This document shows positions 7,999-16,346 of a DNA stretch of 48,598 bases, in pieces. The position numbers and the translations under genes were made by a program. Numbering within the stretch: position 1 is the first letter of the stretch; every line of letters begins with the position of its first letter. The DNA is from Planctomycetota bacterium (GTDB lineage: Bacteria; Planctomycetota; UBA11346): contig JANQLF010000306.1 of NCBI GenBank assembly GCA_028280785.1, forward strand, positions 1 through 48,598. Reading direction: 5' to 3'. Under the pieces are notes generated by a model. It did not search any database. It had not been told where the DNA came from and saw only the letters and a program-made list of their open reading frames with translations.

Positions 7999-8844
7999 TT
8001 AGCCCGGTACCGCCGCTGCTGTGTCTATATCAGCATCATCACTGTCTTGGACCGTTGCCGCTAGTTCATCAATCGGAAGGTCTTCATTTTCTTCAGCAGC
8101 TGCTGCTGGTGCTTTCTTCAGTAACCAGGCATTGATTAAGACTTCTATCTCCTCGTCTAATTCATTACCCAAATGATTACAGCGAAATTTAAAGAAGTGA
8201 TACAAAATCAATGATGGTATCGCGATAATCAAACCAAGCGCCGTAGTGATCAATGCCTTCGATATAGAACCCGCTAACATCGAAGCACCACCTTCATCAC
8301 CATATTGCTCAACCAATTTGAACGATTCGATCATACCGATCATGGTTCCTAATAATCCGAGCAAGGGTGCCAGCGCAGCAATAACTGCCAGAGAAAATGC
8401 CCGCTGATTGTGTGCCTTTAATTCACGCACACCGATATCGCCAACACCTGGAATTAATAAATCAGGTTCGGTTTCACGGTGCTCAACTAAATAATTAACC
8501 ATGCGACCAAGTATCGACGGTTGTTCTGCACATTTTTTCTGAATGTCTTCAAATTCGCCTTTATGCCAAGAGTCGCGAACCTGACTGGCTAGATCGTGCG
8601 GGATGATTGCATTACGACGTAAACGCACGGCACGCTCGACCGCAAAACCAATCATCGCTAAAAATAAAATGACTAAGGCAATGGCTGTATTACCACCGAG
8701 CAATATTTCCTCGAACCAATCCACCTCAGCTGAGATAACCTCACTAGCTACTGCAGCCAAGTTGTCCTCAGCCCATAACGATTCCATTAAAAATGGTGAT
8801 CCCATAAACAGTAGCGCAGTTAACGTACTTTTCTTAGCAAACAT
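7999..8844 (-). CDS. exbB: ExbB/TolQ/MotA-family proton channel protein
   Basis: I place the start at the ATG whose first base is 8844. AAGGAGTTGTCG lies just before it, and the protein then begins with a signal-like sequence (residues 1-25). A longer frame up to 8913 lacks such a site. The protein of 281 aa has membrane helices at about 45-68, 150-172 and 193-216, and the family signature LLGLLGTMIGMIESF before the last helix. ExbB is the scaffold and proton channel of TonB- or Tol-type motors in the inner membrane. The acidic Ala-rich tail (about 245-281) is longer than usual. It leads the operon ExbB-ExbD-ExbD-coiled-coil protein. Confidence 0.9.
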   Translation of the reverse strand: MFAKKSTLTALLFMGSPFLMESLWAEDNLAAVASEVISAEVDWFEEILLGGNTAIALVILFLAMIGFAVERAVRLRRNAIIPHDLASQVRDSWHKGEFEDIQKKCAEQPSILGRMVNYLVEHRETEPDLLIPGVGDIGVRELKAHNQRAFSLAVIAALAPLLGLLGTMIGMIESFKLVEQYGDEGGASMLAGSISKALITTALGLIIAIPSLILYHFFKFRCNHLGNELDEEIEVLINAWLLKKAPAAAAEENEDLPIDELAATVQDSDDADIDTAAAVPG

Positions 8845-8913
8845 CGACAACTCCTTGCGTGTGTCTGCCCTGATAACGATACCCATCCCACCATGTGACG
8901 GAAAGCTAGGCAT

Positions 8914-8925
8914 TTGTCATGACAA
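8914..8925. promoter_or_regulatory. 12-bp palindrome upstream of the exbB operon
   Basis: TTGTCATGACAA is a perfect palindrome in the 221-bp region between the divergent exbB and GDPD/G1PDH genes. It could bind a dimeric regulator, but no cognate protein is evident and a 12-bp palindrome can occur by chance. I do not see a convincing sigma-70 promoter pair beside it. Confidence 0.25.
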
Positions 8926-9065
8926 CACTTACACACAGTATCCAACAGAAATTTACACGAATTTAGACGTCACAGTTATATGTTCTGACGTTACCTGTGG
9001 TCTTGGGTGTAGAATATAGATACAGGCTCCACTTCCATAGCTTGGCAGAGAGCTAAGCTCTGCGC

Positions 9066-11123
9066 ATGCATGCAGATATAGACATTATCGCCCATCGTGG
9101 GGCATCCGACATCGTCCATGAAGACAATACCTTGTGTGCTTTTCAGTATGCCATCGCCATGGGTTGCGAGTATATCGAAACTGATCTCCATCGCTGTGCA
9201 GATGGCGTTATCGTTTGTTTTCACGATGGCCATATTGATGACAAACAAGTCAAAGATTTGACGTATCCCGAATTACAATCGCTAGCAAAACACGATGTTC
9301 CCAGTTTTGATGATTTTCTCGAGTGCTGTGCCGGAGAAATTGGTTTAGATATTGAAATTAAAGTACCAGGATTTGAGGCTCAAGTTTTAGCACGACTGAA
9401 CCACTACAATGTTGATGAACAGGTCATCATTAAAAGTTTTAATCATGATGTCCTCAAACAATTGCAGGAACTCGAATGTCCCTACCCCTACGGGCTGCTC
9501 ATCGATAGATGTCGCGAAGCGCATGATGAAGAGGCACATTTACTCGAACACGCAAATCTAGCCAATGCATTCGGTGTTAAATTTTGTTCTCCACATTTTT
9601 CTTTAATTAATGAAACTTATTTCGGAATCGAAACACTGGCAGCATTACCATGTTTAGTTTGGACGGTAGATAAGCCTGACCTGGCTCGCCAATTGTTGCA
9701 GTTTCCTATTCACGGGCTCATCACGAATCGTCCTGATATTATGCAATTGATATGTGAAAAGCCTAAACGTAACATCGATAGAGAAACCATAGAGCGCAAC
9801 ATTGAACGATTTACCCAACATGAATTAATTGCTTCACTTAATTATATTAATTACAATGGCGCTACGATCGATACGCAGTTTATTGACCTTGAACATGATA
9901 TGGCGGCGAGCATTGAAAATTGGGTCAGCGCGCGTTGGGGTGATGCGCCAAAACTCTGTGCTGTTTATGATGCAAGCTGTACCAGCCCAGCGATTACTGC
10001 ATTACAGAAACATCCTTTTATACATGCATCCTTAGGGCTGGAAAAACACGAGCCGTTTGACCACCTCACTCCGCATGAAGCAAAATGCGACCTGGTCAAA
10101 GAAGCTGCTGCTGACTGTGACGGCATATTGGCCATTGGTAGCGGCACCGTTAATGATATTTGTAAATACGCCGCTGATGGTTTAGGTAAAACATATTTTT
10201 CCTGTGCAAGCGCAGCGAGCATGAATGGTTATACCAGCAGCATCGCCGCGTTGTTAATAGACGATTTAAAATCAACGGTATCGTGCCAGAGTCCACAAGT
10301 GGTCATTAGTGATGCCGATATTTTACAAGGCGCACCGCATACATTAGCTCAAAGCGGCTATGCTGATTTATTGAGTAAATTTGTCAGTGTCAGCGATTGG
10401 AAACTATCTTCATTGGTGCGTGATGACGCTTTTGATGATTTACCAGGACAGGTATCCAGCAGCGCCATTGATCACTGCATCCAGATAGCTGACCGCATTC
10501 GTACGAATGAAAAAGGTGCAATTAAAGAATTAATGCAAGCGATTATACTCTCCGGTTATTCGATGGCTCTTGCCGGTTCCAGCGCACCAGCCAGCGGTGG
10601 TGAGCATTTAATCAGCCATTACCTCGATATGACCGCCTATGGCCAAGGTCGCTGTCCAGACTTGCACGGATTTCAGGTAGCACTTGGCACGCTCTTAAGT
10701 AGCAAGCTCTATGAAATCATGAGCCAAATCGATCCGAGCACGCTCACTGCGAAAACTTACAGTGCAGAAGCATTACAAGAACAGCACGGCGATTTATGGC
10801 CAATCATTGAAACTGAAGCACGCAAACAAATTCGCAGCGCTGATGAAGCAAACGAACGTTTACTGCATATTCAATCACAATGGGATGGCATTTGGGCACA
10901 ATTAGATGATTACTTAAAACCACATGCTTTTATTTTAGAATCTTTGCAAGCTGCCGGGGTCGCATGCAACCCCGAGCACTACGGCATTGACCGAGCCTTT
11001 ATGAAAAAAGTCTTATGCTTTGCCAGTGATATTCGCGACCGCTATACGATTTTACACTTCGCCCGTGATTGTGGTGTGCTTGAAGCAAAAGCCGATGAAA
11101 TCATTGATTCAGCGTTTGCTTGA
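9066..11123 (+). CDS. glycerophosphodiester phosphodiesterase - sn-glycerol-1-phosphate dehydrogenase fusion
   Basis: Residues about 5-235 form a GDPD domain: AHRGAS (His10, Arg11), EDNTLCAF, IETDL (Glu38, Asp40) and FHDG (His53) supply the catalytic and metal residues. Residues about 245-670 match sn-glycerol-1-phosphate dehydrogenase (AraM/EgsA; iron-type alcohol dehydrogenase fold): GSGTVNDICKY binds the nucleotide; Asp in SGYADLLSK, His in SGGEHLISH and His in LHGFQVALGT are the expected metal ligands. GDPD releases glycerol phosphate from glycerophosphodiesters; G1PDH interconverts glycerone phosphate and sn-glycerol-1-phosphate. No signal peptide, so cytoplasmic. No Shine-Dalgarno; a GCAGAG/CTCTGC hairpin (9045-9063) sits just before the ATG. 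It converges tail-to-tail with the next gene, 1 bp apart. The fusion seems unusual. Confidence 0.85.
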   Translation: MHADIDIIAHRGASDIVHEDNTLCAFQYAIAMGCEYIETDLHRCADGVIVCFHDGHIDDKQVKDLTYPELQSLAKHDVPSFDDFLECCAGEIGLDIEIKVPGFEAQVLARLNHYNVDEQVIIKSFNHDVLKQLQELECPYPYGLLIDRCREAHDEEAHLLEHANLANAFGVKFCSPHFSLINETYFGIETLAALPCLVWTVDKPDLARQLLQFPIHGLITNRPDIMQLICEKPKRNIDRETIERNIERFTQHELIASLNYINYNGATIDTQFIDLEHDMAASIENWVSARWGDAPKLCAVYDASCTSPAITALQKHPFIHASLGLEKHEPFDHLTPHEAKCDLVKEAAADCDGILAIGSGTVNDICKYAADGLGKTYFSCASAASMNGYTSSIAALLIDDLKSTVSCQSPQVVISDADILQGAPHTLAQSGYADLLSKFVSVSDWKLSSLVRDDAFDDLPGQVSSSAIDHCIQIADRIRTNEKGAIKELMQAIILSGYSMALAGSSAPASGGEHLISHYLDMTAYGQGRCPDLHGFQVALGTLLSSKLYEIMSQIDPSTLTAKTYSAEALQEQHGDLWPIIETEARKQIRSADEANERLLHIQSQWDGIWAQLDDYLKPHAFILESLQAAGVACNPEHYGIDRAFMKKVLCFASDIRDRYTILHFARDCGVLEAKADEIIDSAFA

Positions 11124-11124
11124 A

Positions 11125-12168
11125 TTACTCCAAACCCGGGGCCTTCTTTAATGGCGTTGGGTTATTACCCATCTTTTCCATCGCTGCCATATCCTTAGTG
11201 CGCTGTAATTCTTTCTTGGTTTTGCTGAGCGATTCTTTGAGCACAGTTATTTCTTTGGCGTGGGCTTCGATTTGTTCATCTCGTTTATTCAATTGTTCTT
11301 GATGTTTTTCCGCCGCCTCACCTGCTGCAGTTAATTTTTCACTGGCGGAGACCAAATCTTTATCCTTCGCATCCAATGACACTTTTAACGCGGCAACATC
11401 TTCTTTTAACTCATTGATGGTTGCTTTATCGGCTTGCTGTTGTTTTTCAGCAGCGAGTGTTTTGACCTGCGCCTGGGCTAATTCTTTTTTCGAATTTTCT
11501 AATGAATTCACTAAGCCATCATTACTGGCTTTTTGAACTTTAATTTCCTCGTCAGATTCTTTGAGTTTCTGCTTAGCTCGATCGAACTCTGCGTTCAATT
11601 GCGCTATCTCACGTTCACTCGCTGCGATACCTGGCATCAATGACATGCGTATCATTTCCGTCGCTGCAGGAATCGATTCTTTGACATCAACTGGTGGCTG
11701 CGGTTCTAAAAGAAACACCAAATTTAATAGCACCGTTACCAAGGCAAACCAGGCGGTACCACTAATAAAATTGCGAAAAGCTGACTTATCAATTAAAGCT
11801 AGAAAGAGACAGAGACCAAGACTTCCAAAAAAAGCACCCAATGCAAATAAGGTATAATGCTGCCAAGCTGGATTACCTGAAGCTTCAAACAGCGCCAACC
11901 AACTCGGTTCGAGGATCTCCCATTGCAATCCAATAAACAACATCCATGCCCCGAGAAATCCAAACATCGCTGAGAACCAACGCAGTTTGAAATTACCTGA
12001 TTTCACCGGCACATCTTCATCATGGTTAAGCGCGCTCCCACGACCGGAACGCCGCGGTGGTGGGCTTGGTTCTTCAAACTCGTATTCATCCGGCTCAACC
12101 ACAGTCGGCTGATCATGTATATCATCGCCCGGTTTTGCCACTCGTCGTGTTGTGCGTCGATGTGCCAT
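11125..12168 (-). CDS. membrane protein with long C-terminal coiled coil
   Basis: The 347-residue protein starts with a charged, proline-rich, likely disordered tail (1-60). Three hydrophobic helices follow at about 63-84, 104-125 and 134-156, and then a heptad-rich coiled coil of about 150 residues (175-335) full of K, E, A and Q. The coiled coil most likely lies on one side of the inner membrane as a rod. GAGGAG 7 bases before the ATG supports the start. It is single and convergent with the GDPD/G1PDH gene. I do not recognise a named family; a structural or scaffold role is a guess. Confidence 0.5.
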   Translation of the reverse strand: MAHRRTTRRVAKPGDDIHDQPTVVEPDEYEFEEPSPPPRRSGRGSALNHDEDVPVKSGNFKLRWFSAMFGFLGAWMLFIGLQWEILEPSWLALFEASGNPAWQHYTLFALGAFFGSLGLCLFLALIDKSAFRNFISGTAWFALVTVLLNLVFLLEPQPPVDVKESIPAATEMIRMSLMPGIAASEREIAQLNAEFDRAKQKLKESDEEIKVQKASNDGLVNSLENSKKELAQAQVKTLAAEKQQQADKATINELKEDVAALKVSLDAKDKDLVSASEKLTAAGEAAEKHQEQLNKRDEQIEAHAKEITVLKESLSKTKKELQRTKDMAAMEKMGNNPTPLKKAPGLE

Positions 12169-12300
12169 AGCTAGCTCCTCTTGGTGCTAATCGCTTAATA
12201 GATTAGTCATTGCTTAAGAGCACAGAATAGGTGATCAGAGGCTTATCGGTGCTGTGTTGTGTACACGCGAACGCAATGATGCGACTCTAGCAGCAGAACA

Positions 12301-13074
12301 TCACTTCTTTTTCTTCGACTTTGCTGTTTGAACCTTGTGCATTTCAACGGCGTAACGCTTGCCAAGCTCTAACATGCTTGGTGTATCGAAGTGCCAACGA
12401 TCATAAGCTTTCAAGCCCTCTGATTTCACAAAACCAGTAAACGCTACGGATGCTGGTAATTTAGCAATTTGATCATTGATGAGTGGCAAATTGTTTACCT
12501 GGCCTGCGATAAACGGTAACTGCGGTTGTTTTAAATCGCTACGCAAATCAGTTACGAGTGTTTTTAGCTTATCAAGATATTCCGTATCTTTAGAATCGCT
12601 TTCTCCCTGATGCCATAAAATACCTTTGAGCACGCCTGTCTTTTGAGCGAGGTTAGCACGGCGCAGTGCTTCTGTATAAAACTTCGTTCCTTTTTTCCAG
12701 GATTTAATACTGCTACCACCCTTAGCATTGACCACCAAACCGAGTGTCACCTTTTTATCCTTAGTAGCCATAGCCAAAGAAAAACTATAACCGAGATTTA
12801 ATCGCTGCATTTTCAAATCTTTGCGAATAGTTGAATGTTTATTGAGTGGATGTGTCGCCACTTCCCAGTTGTCTTTATCATTTAACAAGAGGGTATTTTT
12901 AAATGGCGCCTCAGTTGTCTTGTCTAATTTTGCACGCCCAGCCATGTTTGATTGACCAATGAGCAAATAAATGTGTAATTTATCCTTATTGCCTTTAAAG
13001 CCACTCGGCGTTTGTTCGGCACTTGGGCAAACAACGCAGAAACACAGACAGACTAATACAGATAATAAACGCAT
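12301..13074 (-). CDS. secreted SGNH/sialate O-acetylesterase-like carbohydrate esterase
   Basis: A signal peptide (about 1-19, ending PSA) is followed by IYLLIGQSNMAGR (about 34-46), the block I motif of the DUF303/SASA family with the nucleophilic serine. KGGSSIKSW and ILWHQGESDS are the next blocks, and the His/Asp pair is probably in WHFDTPSM near residue 229. Such enzymes (CE6-like) remove acetyl groups from sugars. A Lys-rich tail ends the protein. The gene is third behind two sulfatase genes on the same strand, with a 94-bp gap, so it may act on the same substrate. Unlike them it appears exported. The acetyl-ester specificity is inferred from the family only. Confidence 0.75.
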   Translation of the reverse strand: MRLLSVLVCLCFCVVCPSAEQTPSGFKGNKDKLHIYLLIGQSNMAGRAKLDKTTEAPFKNTLLLNDKDNWEVATHPLNKHSTIRKDLKMQRLNLGYSFSLAMATKDKKVTLGLVVNAKGGSSIKSWKKGTKFYTEALRRANLAQKTGVLKGILWHQGESDSKDTEYLDKLKTLVTDLRSDLKQPQLPFIAGQVNNLPLINDQIAKLPASVAFTGFVKSEGLKAYDRWHFDTPSMLELGKRYAVEMHKVQTAKSKKKK

Positions 13075-13168
13075 TATCGACCCTCACTCATTTGAGTTAT
13101 TAAACTAACACACAATGAGCTCAGTGCCAGATGATGAAGAGAACCGTCTACAATGGTGCACTACGCAA

Positions 13169-14662
13169 TTAGGCGCCCACTTGCTCCATGTACGGCCTAT
13201 CGGTATCGGTTTTTAGACACCACTCGATGAGTCGGCGTTGCAAATCCATGACGATGTCATTGTACTGCGGATCACCGTAAAGGTTTTTCATCTCATCCGG
13301 ATCTTCTTTGACATTGAAGAGCTCGTTGCCACCGGTTTCGCGAATGGCTAACTTCCACTCTTCGGTGCGAACCATTTTGACGCGGGCCATACTGTCCGGG
13401 AATTCGCTATAAACGAGTTGCTTACCTCCGGTATTTTTAATCTGCACGCCATTCTTTTCGCTAAAGACTTCACGATTAAAACGCGCGCGCATCGGCGCTT
13501 CGTGACCACCGTCGGCAAAAACTGCCTCTTTACGTTCGCCTTCTATCGCCCGCACTAAACTGCGGCCATGCCAGTACCAGCGTTCATCACCCTCGATGTT
13601 TAGTAATTCCAAAATGGTTTCAGGTATATCGACATGCTCAGTTAAGCTATCAACACGTGTACCAGCAGGTAATCCCGGCGCGACTAAAATAAATGGCACA
13701 TGCAAAATACAGTCCTGCATCGCGGTGTCCCATTTTTCGTTAATGCCATATTGTGAGGCAAAATCACCGTGGTCTGCACAAAAGAGAATCAGCGTATCTT
13801 TAAATAAATCCTCTTCTTCCATCGCATCCATGATTTGTTTAATGCAGTCATCGATATAGGTACAGCTACCGTAGTAGATCGCTTGTAATTCACGTAGTGC
13901 TGCATCGCTGATATCATTACCTAAGCGCAATTCGCGTTGTTTACGCATGTGTAGCGTTGCATTTTCTGGCACATCATGCGGGAAGGCTTTTATCTTTTCG
14001 CGATCGTACATTGAATAGTACGGCTCTTGTATGCTATATGGTGGATGTGGTTTGGATAAATTGACCTGACAGTAAAACGGTTTTGATTTATCACGCACCT
14101 CTTTGAGGTATTTGACTGCTTGCGCAGTGCGATGTGAATCGCTGTGCGTACCGAGCGGGTTTTCTTTACAGCCATTATAATCAATAGATTCTAACTCTTT
14201 GGCGCATTCCGGCACTGGTGTTTGTCGTGGGGGTACTTCTTGACTGAAATTTTCGAAATCACCAAAAATGCCTTCGGTAAAGCTATGGTAATCAACGGCA
14301 CCGGCTGATTTTTTATTCTCAGCATAAAACCATTCGGTTTCCCACACATGGTTCAAACCAAATACCGCAGTCTCAAAACCATTTTTCTTCAGATGTTCCA
14401 TCACATTCGGATCACCCTTGGGCAATAAATTATCGGTCATCACCGTACGAATAGCGTCTGTATGTGCGTAGCGACCGGTCTGCATCGCAATGCGACTCGG
14501 TACACATTTTCCGTGCACGGTAAAATGATTATCAAAGGCAACACCACGTGCAGCGAGGGCTTCTAAATTTGGCGTCTGGCAGTCAGGATTGCCGAATAAG
14601 GAAATGGCATCCGCCCTCATTTCGTCCGATGTAATAAACAAAACGTTTTTAATTTTCGACAT
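13169..14662 (-). CDS. type I FGly sulfatase, cytoplasmic (second tandem copy)
   Basis: The protein of 497 aa shows the alkaline-phosphatase-like sulfatase fold. NVLFITSDEMR gives metal ligands (Asp13, with Glu14 where Asp is commoner). HGKCVPSRIAMQTGRY holds the C-x-P-S-R site whose Cys53 is converted to formylglycine. LFCADHGDFASQYG supplies the later Asp/His ligands. No signal peptide is visible, so the enzyme probably acts in the cytoplasm on imported sulfated sugars. AGGA before the ATG supports the start. It is about 70% identical by eye to the next upstream gene, from which 18 bp separate it, so the pair is a tandem duplication. A formylglycine-forming enzyme must exist elsewhere. Confidence 0.88.
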   Translation of the reverse strand: MSKIKNVLFITSDEMRADAISLFGNPDCQTPNLEALAARGVAFDNHFTVHGKCVPSRIAMQTGRYAHTDAIRTVMTDNLLPKGDPNVMEHLKKNGFETAVFGLNHVWETEWFYAENKKSAGAVDYHSFTEGIFGDFENFSQEVPPRQTPVPECAKELESIDYNGCKENPLGTHSDSHRTAQAVKYLKEVRDKSKPFYCQVNLSKPHPPYSIQEPYYSMYDREKIKAFPHDVPENATLHMRKQRELRLGNDISDAALRELQAIYYGSCTYIDDCIKQIMDAMEEEDLFKDTLILFCADHGDFASQYGINEKWDTAMQDCILHVPFILVAPGLPAGTRVDSLTEHVDIPETILELLNIEGDERWYWHGRSLVRAIEGERKEAVFADGGHEAPMRARFNREVFSEKNGVQIKNTGGKQLVYSEFPDSMARVKMVRTEEWKLAIRETGGNELFNVKEDPDEMKNLYGDPQYNDIVMDLQRRLIEWCLKTDTDRPYMEQVGA

Positions 14663-14680
14663 TTGAAATCCTTTTAAAAA

Positions 14681-16165
14681 TTAGGCCATGACTCGTTCTT
14701 GGTATGGACGATCAGTATCTGTTTTCAGACTCCATTGAATTAACTTCATCTGCAAATCCATAACAGTCTTATCATACTGTTCCTCTCCAAACAAATTCTT
14801 CATTTCGTTCGGATCTTCTTTGAGATTATACAATTCATTATCGCCGGTTTCGCGAATGGCCAACTTCCATTCTTCGGTACGAACCATTTTAACACGGGCC
14901 ATAGTATCAGGATGCGTACCATAGACGAGTTGCTTACCGCCAGTTGGCTTGGTTTGAATGCCATTTATTTCTTTGTACATCTCACCACAAAAGCGTGCAC
15001 GCATCGGTTCTTCATGGCCGCCGTCAGCAAAGACTGCGTCTTTGCGTTCGCCTTCTATGGCGCGCAGCAAACTCCGTCCATGCCAATACCAACGCTCATC
15101 ACCGTCCATATTCAATAATTCCAAAACGGTTTCTGGAATATCGACATGCTCAGTTAAAGAACCAACACGCGTTCCAGCTGGCAAACCAGGAGCAGCTAAA
15201 ATAAACGGCACATGCAAAATGCAGTCTTGCATCGCCGTATCCCATTTTTCATTAATGCCATATTGCGAAGCAAAATCGCCGTGGTCAGCACAGAAAATAA
15301 TCAAGGTGTCTTTGAATAAATCCTCTTGCTCCATGGCTTCCATAACGCGACCGATGTTATCATCGACATATGTGCAACTGCCATAATAAATCGCTTGGAG
15401 TTCACGCAGCGCTTCTTCACTGATGTTATCACCCAATCGTAATTCGCGCTGCTTCTGCAAATGCATCGGCGCACCTTCGGGTAGATCATGCGGGAATGCT
15501 TTAATTTCATTTCGATCATACATCGAATAATATGGTTCAGGAATACCATACGGTGGATGTGGCTTCCCTAAATTTAAATGCAAATAGAATGGCTTACTGC
15601 GATCACGCTGTTCGGTGAGATAAGCTATAGCTTGATCAGTACGACTGGTATCACCGGGCATTTTATTCATGCAACCAACATAATCCACGGCTTCAAGTTC
15701 TTTGGCGCAAGCTGGTACTGGTGATTGCCGCTCTGGAACCGAATATTCTTTATCATTAAATGTACTAAAAAAACCATCAGTGAAACTATGATAATCGGTC
15801 GCACCGGCTGATTTTACATTGCCGGCCCAAAACCACTCTTCATCCCACACATGGTTCAATCCAAATACGGCGGTCTCGAAATTATTTTTTCTTAGATGCT
15901 CCATTAAATTCGGATCACCCTTGGCCAATTGATTAGTTTTATTCACACTGCGAATAGCGTCGGTATGCGAATAACGTCCGGTCTGCATCGCAATGCGACT
16001 CGGTACACATTTTCCGTGAACGGTAAAATGCTGATCAAAAACGACACCACGTTTTCCTAATGCTTCCAAATGCGGCGTCTTACAATCCGGATTTCCATTC
16101 AGTGAGGGAGCATCGTAACGCATTTCATCAGAAGTAATAAATAGCACATTTTTAATTTCGGGCAT
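14681..16165 (-). CDS. type I FGly sulfatase, cytoplasmic (first tandem copy)
   Basis: A paralogue of the following gene with the same blocks at the same positions: NVLFITSDEMR at 6-16, HGKCVPSR with Cys53 to be matured to formylglycine, ADHGDFASQYG, and a C-terminal WYWHGRSLLRAIEGERK. It hydrolyses sulfate esters; which sugar and position are not readable from the sequence. It has no signal peptide. GGAG lies 9 bases before the ATG. It is the first gene of a reverse-strand group (sulfatase, sulfatase, acetylesterase), divergent from the oxidoreductase/isomerase/LacI operon across a 181-bp region with a likely LacI operator. That operator might control both directions. Confidence 0.88.
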   Translation of the reverse strand: MPEIKNVLFITSDEMRYDAPSLNGNPDCKTPHLEALGKRGVVFDQHFTVHGKCVPSRIAMQTGRYSHTDAIRSVNKTNQLAKGDPNLMEHLRKNNFETAVFGLNHVWDEEWFWAGNVKSAGATDYHSFTDGFFSTFNDKEYSVPERQSPVPACAKELEAVDYVGCMNKMPGDTSRTDQAIAYLTEQRDRSKPFYLHLNLGKPHPPYGIPEPYYSMYDRNEIKAFPHDLPEGAPMHLQKQRELRLGDNISEEALRELQAIYYGSCTYVDDNIGRVMEAMEQEDLFKDTLIIFCADHGDFASQYGINEKWDTAMQDCILHVPFILAAPGLPAGTRVGSLTEHVDIPETVLELLNMDGDERWYWHGRSLLRAIEGERKDAVFADGGHEEPMRARFCGEMYKEINGIQTKPTGGKQLVYGTHPDTMARVKMVRTEEWKLAIRETGDNELYNLKEDPNEMKNLFGEEQYDKTVMDLQMKLIQWSLKTDTDRPYQERVMA

Positions 16166-16269
16166 GACTTTTACTCCGTTTGCGGGAGCAAAATAATACG
16201 GTCTTTTTTAGCTAAGTCTATTTATTGCAAGAAGGTACATGTATGTCAGAGAGATCTGATGAATCGTGC

Positions 16270-16297
16270 TTGTATGCGACCCCTGCCTACTTATATT
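16270..16297 (+). promoter_or_regulatory. sigma-70-like promoter of the LacI module
   Basis: TTGTAT at 16270-16275, a 16-bp spacer and TATATT at 16292-16297 form a plausible -35/-10 pair, placing the transcription start within the palindrome that follows. The oxidoreductase ATG is at 16347. Confidence 0.5.
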
Positions 16298-16314
16298 GCC
16301 CAAACGTTTGGGCA
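16297..16314. promoter_or_regulatory. candidate LacI-family operator, perfect 18-bp palindrome
   Basis: TGCCCAAACGTTTGGGCA is a perfect palindrome with the central CG and AAACGTTT core typical of LacI/GalR-family operators. It begins at the last base of the -10 box, so a bound repressor would block initiation. The third gene of the operon it controls encodes a LacI-family regulator, so autoregulation is likely. Confidence 0.7.
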
Positions 16315-16346
16315 TCAGGGAAAACGCCCATCAGAAGGAGAACGCT

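Noticed and set aside
14958-15386. Forward open frame of 142 codons inside the first sulfatase
   Set aside because: A matching frame occurs at the equivalent place in the second sulfatase (13596-13859), as expected from antisense of duplicated coding DNA.
16297-16314. Palindrome as a terminator
   Set aside because: No T-run follows, and it lies between the promoter and the ribosome site; an operator fits better.
16266-16346. Longer N-terminus for the module 1 oxidoreductase
   Set aside because: It would span the palindrome and lacks homology; the ATG at 16347 has AGAAGGAG and places the nucleotide loop correctly.
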